Below, piece after piece: positions 1 through 6,076 of a DNA stretch of 6,730 nt. The notes below the pieces were generated by a model that was not told where the DNA came from, made no database searches, and was given only the letters and a program-made list of their open reading frames with translations. A program made the position numbers and the translations under genes. Where the stretch lies: NCBI GenBank assembly GCA_964645585.1, contig CAZYAN010000092.1:1-6730 (forward strand). The letters run 5' to 3'. The stretch comes from DATGSL01 sp964645585 (lineage in GTDB: Bacteria > Verrucomicrobiota > Verrucomicrobiia > Opitutales > T3Sed10-336). Within the stretch, counting starts at the first letter, position 1; each line of letters begins with the position of its first letter.

Positions 1-205
1 CAAACGTCGGACCGAGATCCTCGCACGCGTGACGCAGGCGCTCCCAGGTCGTCAGATTTTCTTTCGGTCGCGGCGCAATCTTGTGCAGCAACCCTGGATG
101 CCGGTCGAGCTGCTGCAGCAAATCGCGAAAGCCGTAGCTTGCCAGCACGGTGGCTATTTCTTTCGCACGGACAGCGTTGTGATAGAGGTCGAGAGGATTG
201 AGCAC
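1..205 (-). CDS. ABC1/UbiB-family atypical kinase, N-terminal 68 residues (cut by left edge)
   Basis: Reading the minus strand from a GTG at 205-203 gives MLNPLDLYHNAVRAKEIATV, then a Leu-rich helical stretch, and ends at the edge in TWERLRHACEDLGPTF. The phrase R-L-R-x-x-x-E-D-L-G-P-T-F is the entry to the ABC1/AarF/UbiB domain; in the family it is followed at once by the hallmark KxGQ motif, which would lie just outside the window. An in-frame TGA at 211-209, only one codon above the GTG, fixes the start, although no good Shine-Dalgarno sequence precedes it. Family members are atypical protein-kinase-like ATPases linked to isoprenoid quinone synthesis and are often membrane-associated. Which quinone is served here cannot be read from this piece, so no symbol is given. 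It lies downstream of the phasin-like gene on the same strand, 153 nt away. The catalytic part is not visible. Confidence 0.85.
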   Translation of the reverse strand, partial: MLNPLDLYHNAVRAKEIATVLASYGFRDLLQQLDRHPGLLHKIAPRPKENLTTWERLRHACEDLGPTF

Positions 206-358
206 GGATCAGGGAAGGCCGGCGGGCGCGACGCGGTGTGAGTTCAGCGGGCAGACCGCACGCGATCTCCAGCGACCCTTCGAACCCGCGCGCGATTCGA
301 GTTCATTTGTGTCGATTCGTGTTTGAATTTGTCTTCCGATTCTGGCGCCTTCCGTCGG
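206..358. other. Gap between kinase and phasin-like gene, holding a half repeat
   Basis: No coding sequence is supported in these 153 bases. The only structure seen is a solo half copy of the 10-bp-period CACGAAT-type repeat at 295-321, listed separately. No terminator hairpin with a T-run was found on the minus strand, so read-through from the phasin-like gene into the kinase gene is possible. The gap is longer than usual inside an operon. Confidence 0.5.
295..321 (-). repeat. Solo half copy of the 10-bp-period CACGAAT repeat
   Basis: On the plus strand the heptamers ATTCGAG (295-301), ATTTGTG (305-311) and ATTCGTG (315-321) recur every 10 bp. On the minus strand they read as CACGAAT-like units. 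The same 3 x 10 pattern makes up both arms of the palindrome at 1728-1870. Translated on the plus strand it gives IRVHLCRFV, a spurious-peptide type I associate with this repeat class. No partner arm was found within about 150 bp on either side, so this looks like a decayed or single-arm copy. Confidence 0.6.
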
Positions 359-748
359 TCAGATCTCAGCCGACGGCGGTGTTTTCTTCTGATTCGCCGC
401 CTTCTCGTCCGCGATTTCCTCCGCTTTTTCCTTCCGAATCTCGTTCAGTTCGTGAGCCGCTTCCTTCTCTTCGAGAATGCTGACGCGCAGCTCGAGCTGC
501 CGAAACTCGTCGCGCTTCACGTAATCGCGGCCCAGCATCCGCGACACGTTGTCGGAGATTTCCCGCCGCGTCCGCTCAAATTCCGCCTTGCCGTCGGCGG
601 CGATCTTCTCGGCCATCCGCGCCGCCTCGTCCCGCGTCATCTTGCCCTGCTCCACCAATTCCTGGAGACGGTTTTCAATCCGCTCCTTCGTGATCACCGC
701 CGCGCCGATTCCGGCGAAAACCGTCTTTTTGAAAAGCTCCAGCATCAT
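359..748 (-). CDS. Phasin-like coiled-coil protein (PHA granule-associated type)
   Basis: This gene encodes a 129-residue soluble protein. Residues 1-20 (MMLELFKKTVFAGIGAAVIT) form a short hydrophobic, Gly/Ala-containing helix. Residues 21-60 hold the charged helix ENRLQELVEQGKMTRDEAAR, which resembles the LVE-x-G-K-(L/M)-T-x-x-E-(A/G) signature of small phasin-like proteins (COG3937 type). Residues 80-120 form a Glu/Lys/Ala-rich coiled coil with heptad spacing, and the tail is polar. Such proteins are thought to coat polyhydroxyalkanoate granules or to modulate PHA synthesis, but many members are untested and no PHA enzyme lies in this window. The start at 748 is chosen because AAGGA at 761-757 lies 8 nt upstream; a second ATG follows directly at 745. 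It begins 43 nt after the secreted-protein gene, and the kinase gene follows. A generic coiled-coil protein is the alternative. Confidence 0.8.
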   Translation of the reverse strand: MMLELFKKTVFAGIGAAVITKERIENRLQELVEQGKMTRDEAARMAEKIAADGKAEFERTRREISDNVSRMLGRDYVKRDEFRQLELRVSILEEKEAAHELNEIRKEKAEEIADEKAANQKKTPPSAEI

Positions 749-756
749 CTTCGTTT

Positions 757-761
757 TCCTT
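757..761 (-). promoter_or_regulatory. Shine-Dalgarno site of the phasin-like gene
   Basis: AAGGA on the minus strand, 8 nt before the ATG at 748. The spacing favours the first of two adjacent ATG codons. Confidence 0.6.
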
Positions 762-791
762 ACCTTGTTGTTTCGTGTCGTTGAAAAGTCA

Positions 792-1625
792 TTACTCCCG
801 CTCTATCTCCTCGGCAAGCGCCCGCTGAATGGCGGCGCCGCTCTCCGCGGGGTTTGGCGGTTCGCCTCCCTCAACCGGACGGGGCGCCGGCCGCAATCGC
901 CGCGAAAGCCCGCGATTCAAACCCGTCTCGAGCATTCCGCGCACGTTGCGCGGCAGCGACTGCACTTTTCCTATCTCCGTCAGCGCTCCTTCGGTCAGCA
1001 CCCGACGCTGCTCGTGGATCTCCTGCTGCCTTTCCTGCAGGCGCGCGTAAGCCGGATCGTCCTCGGAGAGCGACGATAGCGAGTTCGCGACATTGGCCTC
1101 ATCCTCGTTGATCTTCCGCATCTGCTGATCGATCTCCCTCAACTGCCCGGAAGACTCCAGCGCCTGCTGCCAGGCGCCCTCGATTCCTCCCGGCAAAGGT
1201 CCATTATCAGAGTCGTCATTCGCCTCCCCTGCTTGCCGGCCGCCAATGACAACCAGCGGCGGCGGAGCCGCGGAAACCTCTCCCTCCAGTTCCTTTACAA
1301 ACGCGTCGCTCAGAGACAGCGTCCGCACCGCCTCGCCGCGCCGCACCGTCACCCGATTTTGCTCGATATTGTAATCGATCACCTCGATCCCGCTGCGAAT
1401 CTGACCCGGCCGAATCCAGAATCCGCTTCCGCCCCCGCCCGAATGATGGAAACTGAATTCAACCTCATCGCCCACCGACAGGACCCCCCGCCATTCCAAA
1501 CTCTGCAAATACTCTTCCGGACCGGCGCTCTGCCGCTGCGCCGCGACGGGGAGAACAGCGAGCAGGCAGACTGCGATCCACGCGGCCGGCGACGTCCAGC
1601 GCGAGAAATGAAAGGCGGTGCACAT
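792..1625 (-). CDS. Secreted hypothetical protein with beta-rich domain and coiled coil
   Basis: This 277-residue protein is not assigned to a named family. Residues 1-29 are a Sec-type signal peptide: a hydrophobic core WIAVCLLAVLPVAA with probable cleavage at A29/Q30. C20 is not in a lipobox, so it is probably not a lipoprotein. Residues 43-112 are beta-rich (EWRGVLSVGDEVEFSFHH, a Gly-rich turn, FWIRPGQ, then IDYNIEQNRVTV and an RTLSLSD strand). From memory this pattern of L-x-G-V-L-x-x-G plus W-hydrophobic plus a Y/D hairpin recurs in small secreted verrucomicrobial proteins of unknown role. Residues 113-150 are a Pro/Gly/Asp-rich linker. Residues 150-220 are polar and heptad-like (REIDQQMRKINEDEANVANS), a likely coiled coil. 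The tail (245-262) is Pro/Arg-rich. AAGGAG at 1639-1634, 8 nt before the ATG, fixes the start. It is probably periplasmic or extracellular and heads the possible operon with the phasin-like gene. Confidence 0.85.
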   Translation of the reverse strand: MCTAFHFSRWTSPAAWIAVCLLAVLPVAAQRQSAGPEEYLQSLEWRGVLSVGDEVEFSFHHSGGGGSGFWIRPGQIRSGIEVIDYNIEQNRVTVRRGEAVRTLSLSDAFVKELEGEVSAAPPPLVVIGGRQAGEANDDSDNGPLPGGIEGAWQQALESSGQLREIDQQMRKINEDEANVANSLSSLSEDDPAYARLQERQQEIHEQRRVLTEGALTEIGKVQSLPRNVRGMLETGLNRGLSRRLRPAPRPVEGGEPPNPAESGAAIQRALAEEIERE

Positions 1626-1633
1626 AGAAGAAA

Positions 1634-1639
1634 CTCCTT
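1634..1639 (-). promoter_or_regulatory. Strong Shine-Dalgarno site of the secreted-protein gene
   Basis: AAGGAG on the minus strand with an 8-nt spacer to the ATG at 1625. It supports this start and expression as a first gene. A GATAAT that could act as a -10 box lies upstream at 1683-1678, but no convincing -35 box accompanies it. Confidence 0.65.
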
Positions 1640-1727
1640 TTCAAGATTGGCGGGAACTAAAGCGAATTTCAAACCCAATTATCCCACACCCGAATCAGAC
1701 CTGATCCTAAACACCGCAGTTGAGAAG

Positions 1728-1870
1728 CCACGAATGAACACGAATAAACACGAATTCAAAGAATCAGAAAACGGTAACCCGGTAGTGTTGTTCACTCATT
1801 GAGTGAGGTGCATCATCAAAGGATCACCCGCTTGAGCTCTTTATTCGCGCCCATTCGCGCTCATTCGTGG
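1728..1870. repeat. 143-bp imperfect palindromic repeat element
   Basis: The left arm (1728-1757) carries CACGAAT at 1729, 1739 and 1749. The right arm (1841-1870) carries its inverted counterparts at 1843, 1853 and 1863, also every 10 bp. The arms match at 22 of 30 positions; six of the eight differences are A/G transitions and the other two sit at the inner end. The geometric centre, 1799, is exactly the centre of a 15-bp palindrome TCACTCA-T-TGAGTGA (1792-1806). In a minus-strand RNA the six transitions become G-U pairs, giving 28 continuous pairs in the outer stem. In a plus-strand RNA they would be A-C mismatches. The intervening sequences (1758-1791 and 1807-1840) show only weak symmetry. 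No transposase or coding content is seen. It could be a MITE-like or REP-like element, or a transcribed structured RNA. Confidence 0.65.
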
Positions 1871-2000
1871 TTAGGAATCTACTTATTAACCGCTGAATTT
1901 AGGACGATCACCCGCCGAGTTCGGTCTGGTACTTTGCTTTCGTTCCATGAACTCGTGTTCGTTCCAACTTTCCCGTTGCACCGGACTCGGCTCGCGCAAT

Positions 2001-2012
2001 CACGAATTCAAA
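2001..2012 (+). repeat. Exact 12-bp copy of the repeat-arm end
   Basis: CACGAATTCAAA here is identical to 1749-1760, the inner end of the left palindrome arm. A CGCGCAAT at 1993-2000 sits where the previous 10-bp unit would be expected, so this may be a decayed half copy lying 13 nt past the stop of the large gene. Confidence 0.4.
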
Positions 2013-2025
2013 TTGAAAAGCGGGT

Positions 2026-5000
2026 TCAGTCGCCATCTGGGCCAGAAGGAGGCTCCAGGAGCCGAACCCGCACGAATTTATTACTCCAGTCCTCCGGCGG
2101 CCAGCCGGGAGGGTTGTTTTCATTCGGTACGATTACCCAGACATTCCGGCGTCGCCCATCGGGCGAAACCGTGCTCACCCGGGGAGCCGAACCGTAGTAC
2201 TCTGATAGATTTTCGGCGTTTTGCCACGAGGTGAGATTCCGGCTGACTTCCACCACATAACCGTAACCCGTGGCACTGGCGCTCAAATCGAATGTGAATG
2301 CATCATAAACAGTGCCTGCTGGGCCAACCTCCGATGGAAGCAACCGGGTCACCGGTCTGTCGCGGCTGTTATTCGGGGCGGTGCCGAAGAGGTATTCCAG
2401 CTTATTGGGTGCCCCGTCTCCATCCGGATCGGCGTCAGGGTCATCGAAGGGAGGCGTCAGACCATTTCTCAGCGCCCATTGCCCGAAGACCTCCGTCACA
2501 GCCACCGTCCCCGCGTAATGTTCCTGAACGCCGCCGAGATCGATGATCCGGAGCGTGTAGGCTCCAGTATCGTCAAGCGTGGCGAAGTCCTTTCGAAAGA
2601 TGGCCGAGGTGGCGCCCGGGATCTTCTCGCCGTTTCGATACCATTGGAAGCGCGCTCCCGGCGCTTGCCTTACGTGGAGGTCGAATTTGATTCGTTCGCC
2701 GCTATGGACGGTCTGGTTGAGCTTGGGCAGATCATAACCGATCTGGGAGGCGGTCAAGGGTTCCATCGGCGTACTCCAAGTGAACAGGCGGGAGTGAGTC
2801 GTTTCCGGGACATCCTCCGCGCTTCCAGGAGTTGCCGCAGCCATGACGACCGTTCCCTGCAGATAGGCGCTCGACAAGTTGGACGTGAAGATCCCCGAAA
2901 AGCCGGTCACAGTGTCCTCCCCAACGGGATAGCGCACGGGCGCCGGCAGGAGTCCGCCCGGCGCGTTCTTCAGGCCCATTCCCGCGAAGGTGATGGCGAT
3001 CGAATTTTCCTCCGGCCACAAAAGGTACATTCCCACGCCGTGCGGCGCGTAAACCCCGAACTTGGCATGGGCGAATCCCGGCCCCGCGTTCACGGTCGAC
3101 GGCAGCAAAACCTGGGGATCCCCGCCCGCGAACGCATCCTCCAGATAAACAATGTGGTCGCCTTGGCGCCACGCCATCCGCAAAGCGCCCTCCTCTACGA
3201 ACATCACCGGATGTTCGTCGGGAACATCGTTCTCCGTGAGCCGCACCGGCTCCGACCAGACGCCGTCGATCTCGCGCGCCAGCCAGAGTTCCGAATCGTC
3301 GGTCGTTTCAAAATCGCCGTCCTGATCGCGCGTGATGACGATGACGGAATTTTCGGCATCGATAACCAAGGGCTTCCAATCGACGATATCGGACAAGCCT
3401 CCGACGGCCTGTACCTCCGGACTCCACCCAACATCGGGATCCGAAGACTGGCGATAGAGCCAGCGCCGGGTATGAAGCGTAAGCGGGTTCGTCGATCCCG
3501 TGAAATCGGTGCCATGCGAGCGGGCCCAGAAAACCCTGACCGGGGCGGATGCTTCGACTTGCGGAATGACAGGACCGAAATCACAAAGGCCGTTCGACGT
3601 AAGTTGCTGGGGCTGCCTTTCCCATTCATTGGTAAGGGCGTAATATTCCTGAAAGTACAGTTCCATCCCGTTTGCGAACGTTTCCAGGTCGTCCAACGAC
3701 TCCGGCAACGGGGTTGTGCTGCGAGACCAGACAAGCGCCTGCCTTTCGGAGGTGGAACCTCCGGTCGGCCTCGATAGCCTCGCCGTGCCGATTGTCGGCG
3801 CGAGGTTGGCACGGCCTTGACCCGGCAGGTCCAGGCGGCTCCAATCCCAGCCGCTAGAACTGCGAAGAGTGATCGTGGAGGCTGGCGCGGGATGCTCCGG
3901 ATCCGGTATGGACGACACCGCGAAATAACGACCAAAACCATCGACCAGCGGCGTCACATGAGACCGCGGGGGAAAAATATCCGCGCCCGAGAAATCGGGC
4001 GGCGTCTCGCTGAGCGCCGCAAAACCGGTTGCGGAGAAAGTGCCGACCGGCGGAGAATAGTCGCCAAAGGTCATTTCATGCTCGGTGACGGCTTCGAATC
4101 CGAGCACGGACGCAATTCCCGTGAAATACAACCTGCCGCCAAGCGAGGTCATCTCGACCGCCGGAGCGAGCTGAATTTCGGTTTGGAGCCCGCCGCCACC
4201 CTCGACACCGACGTAAAGGACATCCCGCAGCATCTGAGGAAGAACGTTGAGCCGGGCGCTCACGTCCACGGAGCCGAGGATGCTGCCTGAAGTGAAATGA
4301 GGCTGACTGTCGAGCGGACCGGCCGCGTATTCTCCCGCCGCGGACAAGTTCAATTCGCTGCGAAGGCCGAGGCCCGTGCCGCGGATCATCCGCTTCAGAG
4401 CCGGATGAATATTGACGACGGCCGCTTGCAATCCCGGAACCAGTGAGAGCGGCGTTATGTTCGTATTCAAAAGCTGGATGCTCAGTTGCGATGTCTCCGC
4501 TCGTCCTTCCAGCGTGAGGCCGGATGCGTTCAACGTGGCTTCATGGCGTCCTCCGAGCGTAAACTCGATCTGCCGACCCGCCGCCTGAAAATTGACCCGC
4601 CCCTCGAGAGTTCCCTCCGTCGGCGTTCCCAGAGAATGAGCGCCAACGAACATCTCGGATTCCGCGGCGCCGGTGATACCCCACAGTCCGGAAAATACGG
4701 AAGCGTTCTGCACGGTGCGGGTAGTTGCCAGGCTGACCGGCCAGTTCAGCGTCTTTGAATATTCCACACCGGCGCGTGCGGTCCAGTCGGTCGCTGGACT
4801 CGCCCAAGGCGGGACATCGATTTTATGCAAAGGCCGGTTGAGCGTTTCCACCAGCTCTCCTCCGTCCAGAATGTCGGCTTCGATCACAGTCGGCTCGAGG
4901 CCATAGTTGAAGGGGGCTTTGGCCTGACCGAAAACGAGGGGTACGACAAGTTCCTCTGAACCGTAACGGAAGGCCACCTGATAATTGCCCGGAAATTCTT

Positions 5001-5895
5001 CCCAATTGCCACTGACGATATAGCCGTAAGAAGCGGGAACGTCCCGGAGATGATACTCAGGATGAACCGGTCGTAACCCCGACAGTGGCGCCCCAAACAC
5101 GATTCGAGTCGGGCCGGCCGTCCACGCGCCGATATGGATCTCGCCCACATGCAGCCCCCAGACAAGCCCCGGAATCTCCGGCTCGTTTTCCCAATGAGAA
5201 ATCAAGGTTCGGCGCGTTTCCGGCCATGCGAAGTTCCGAATCTCAATATTCTCATCGGACGGGGGACTCGCTTCGGCCAGCGCCGGGAGAAATTTCGTAA
5301 TCGTCGGAATCTCGAACTCCAATCCGCCCTCGGGCAAGCGCTTCGCCGTCACCTGAAACGAAACGGGAACGTCCTCCACGGACCAATCCACCACGTCCGG
5401 CCCGAACCGTTCTCGTGGAGTGGTGAGATCGCCTCCCCTGTATGTGCTGGTCTTGACATAGTGGGCATCGATCAGCGCCTCCAGATCCAGCGTCACCGCC
5501 TCCTCCGTACCACCGGAGGCAGTCCCCGTGACGTCGATCGTCAGGCGGACCTTGGGGGTTGCCGACCCCCAGTAGTAGGGCTCGCCCCGATCCATGGCGC
5601 TCCACGTCGCGTTGATGTGCCATTCCTGTATCCAGTGCCCGGTTACTTCTCCGCTCCTCGTGATCACCAGATGCCCCTCCTCCTCACCGTCCAATGCGAT
5701 CGTGTCATCCAGCTCGATCGCAGTCGATTCGCCGACGGGAATCCCGTCATAATGATTGGCGATCAGGTCGGTCCGTTTATGGAAACCGAAACCGGCGGTC
5801 AGCGGATAATATCCCGCGGCCCCGGCATCCGAAAAACCTGCCAAAGGCAGACAAAAAGCCCCCAGCATCCATACAAATCGTTTACGTGTCTTCAT
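2026..5895 (-). CDS. Large exported multidomain beta protein with Ig-like domain and Asp-rich calcium-type motif
   Basis: This gene encodes 1289 residues of unknown function. Residues 1-27 are a signal peptide (MKTRKR, core FVWMLGAFCLPLAGF, cleavage near A27/G28). Residues 28-370 are beta-rich without a recognised family. Residues 376-612 alternate polar and apolar residues (RQIEFTLGGRHEATLNASG). Residues 716-972 repeat a blade-like pattern: VxVxW strands followed by W-x6/7-L-T-x-N turns, with tryptophans at 758, 824 and 880, suggesting part of a beta-propeller. Residues 1058-1135 are an Ig-like domain (FQWYRNGEKIPGATS and DDTGAYTLRI). Residues 1152-1168 are DPDADPDGDGAPNKLEY, an Asp-rich loop of calcium-binding type. 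Residues 1195-1280 are a final beta domain with YVVEVSRNLTSW. The mature part has a single cysteine (C771), and no catalytic motif, membrane anchor or PEP-CTERM was found. The Shine-Dalgarno match is weak (AGG about 6 nt upstream), but the basic n-region supports this ATG. It is probably extracellular or on the cell surface, in binding or adhesion; that role is inference. Confidence 0.93.
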   Translation of the reverse strand: MKTRKRFVWMLGAFCLPLAGFSDAGAAGYYPLTAGFGFHKRTDLIANHYDGIPVGESTAIELDDTIALDGEEEGHLVITRSGEVTGHWIQEWHINATWSAMDRGEPYYWGSATPKVRLTIDVTGTASGGTEEAVTLDLEALIDAHYVKTSTYRGGDLTTPRERFGPDVVDWSVEDVPVSFQVTAKRLPEGGLEFEIPTITKFLPALAEASPPSDENIEIRNFAWPETRRTLISHWENEPEIPGLVWGLHVGEIHIGAWTAGPTRIVFGAPLSGLRPVHPEYHLRDVPASYGYIVSGNWEEFPGNYQVAFRYGSEELVVPLVFGQAKAPFNYGLEPTVIEADILDGGELVETLNRPLHKIDVPPWASPATDWTARAGVEYSKTLNWPVSLATTRTVQNASVFSGLWGITGAAESEMFVGAHSLGTPTEGTLEGRVNFQAAGRQIEFTLGGRHEATLNASGLTLEGRAETSQLSIQLLNTNITPLSLVPGLQAAVVNIHPALKRMIRGTGLGLRSELNLSAAGEYAAGPLDSQPHFTSGSILGSVDVSARLNVLPQMLRDVLYVGVEGGGGLQTEIQLAPAVEMTSLGGRLYFTGIASVLGFEAVTEHEMTFGDYSPPVGTFSATGFAALSETPPDFSGADIFPPRSHVTPLVDGFGRYFAVSSIPDPEHPAPASTITLRSSSGWDWSRLDLPGQGRANLAPTIGTARLSRPTGGSTSERQALVWSRSTTPLPESLDDLETFANGMELYFQEYYALTNEWERQPQQLTSNGLCDFGPVIPQVEASAPVRVFWARSHGTDFTGSTNPLTLHTRRWLYRQSSDPDVGWSPEVQAVGGLSDIVDWKPLVIDAENSVIVITRDQDGDFETTDDSELWLAREIDGVWSEPVRLTENDVPDEHPVMFVEEGALRMAWRQGDHIVYLEDAFAGGDPQVLLPSTVNAGPGFAHAKFGVYAPHGVGMYLLWPEENSIAITFAGMGLKNAPGGLLPAPVRYPVGEDTVTGFSGIFTSNLSSAYLQGTVVMAAATPGSAEDVPETTHSRLFTWSTPMEPLTASQIGYDLPKLNQTVHSGERIKFDLHVRQAPGARFQWYRNGEKIPGATSAIFRKDFATLDDTGAYTLRIIDLGGVQEHYAGTVAVTEVFGQWALRNGLTPPFDDPDADPDGDGAPNKLEYLFGTAPNNSRDRPVTRLLPSEVGPAGTVYDAFTFDLSASATGYGYVVEVSRNLTSWQNAENLSEYYGSAPRVSTVSPDGRRRNVWVIVPNENNPPGWPPEDWSNKFVRVRLLEPPSGPDGD

Positions 5896-5924
5896 GAGAG
5901 CCTGATCGGGTAGCCGGGTAGGAG

Positions 5925-5954
5925 ATTAAAGGTTCATGGCTGTATTTGTATCAA
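5925..5954 (-). promoter_or_regulatory. Candidate sigma70-type promoter for the large exported-protein gene
   Basis: On the minus strand TTGATA (5954-5949) and TTTAAT (5930-5925) lie 18 nt apart, each matching the sigma70 consensus at 5 of 6 positions. Transcription would begin near 5918, leaving a leader of about 23 nt before the ATG at 5895. The box overlaps the 5' end of the longest possible reading frame of the divergent thioesterase gene. No start-site data are available, so this is pattern matching only. Confidence 0.4.
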
Positions 5955-5969
5955 TGCGAAACAATCGCA
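5955..5969. promoter_or_regulatory. Small dyad next to the candidate -35 box
   Basis: TGCGA-AACAA-TCGCA forms a 5-bp inverted repeat directly beside the proposed -35 hexamer, inside the divergent intergenic region. It could be an operator half-site pair or chance; five-base arms are short. Confidence 0.2.
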
Positions 5970-6076
5970 ACTCGAAAAAAACCGGAGATCCCGCGGACCG
6001 AGACCAAAGCCGAGATTTCGCAATCCCGGATGACGAAAAAGTGGAGTTTCATGGCCGCCTCCCAATAATCCTCCCC

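Larger units (their letters stand above)
1626..2025. other. 400-bp intergenic region without a supported gene
   Basis: This stretch separates the stop of the large exported-protein gene (2026) from the start of the secreted-protein gene (1625); both read leftward. It holds the Shine-Dalgarno site of the downstream gene (1634-1639), a 143-bp palindromic element (1728-1870) and a degenerate further repeat around 1993-2012. Short open frames crossing it read through the repeat (for example MNTNKHEF at 1734-1757) and have no Shine-Dalgarno site or protein-like composition. No intrinsic terminator with a T-run was found for the large gene. Confidence 0.7.

Noticed and set aside
29..241. 70-codon plus-strand open frame at the left edge
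   Set aside because: The opposite strand gives a clear ABC1/UbiB N-terminus over 1-205, so the plus-strand frame is its shadow.
1233..1802. 189-codon plus-strand open frame ending in MNTNKHEF and following residues
   Set aside because: Most of it is antisense to the secreted-protein gene, and its tail simply translates the CACGAAT repeat. There is no Shine-Dalgarno site or protein-like composition.
1792..1806. Palindrome TCACTCA-T-TGAGTGA as an intrinsic terminator of the large gene
   Set aside because: The stem has a one-base spacer, no T-run follows on the minus strand, and it lies more than 200 nt past the stop. It fits better as the centre of the repeat element.
2221..3777. 518-codon open frame on the plus strand
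   Set aside because: It lies wholly inside the 1289-residue gene on the other strand. Its translation is Arg/His/Pro-rich with no signal, domain or motif, as expected for an antisense shadow in G+C-rich DNA.
5134..5913. 259-codon plus-strand open frame
   Set aside because: It is antisense to the N-terminal half of the large exported protein, which has a convincing signal peptide and domains. The plus-strand product looks random.
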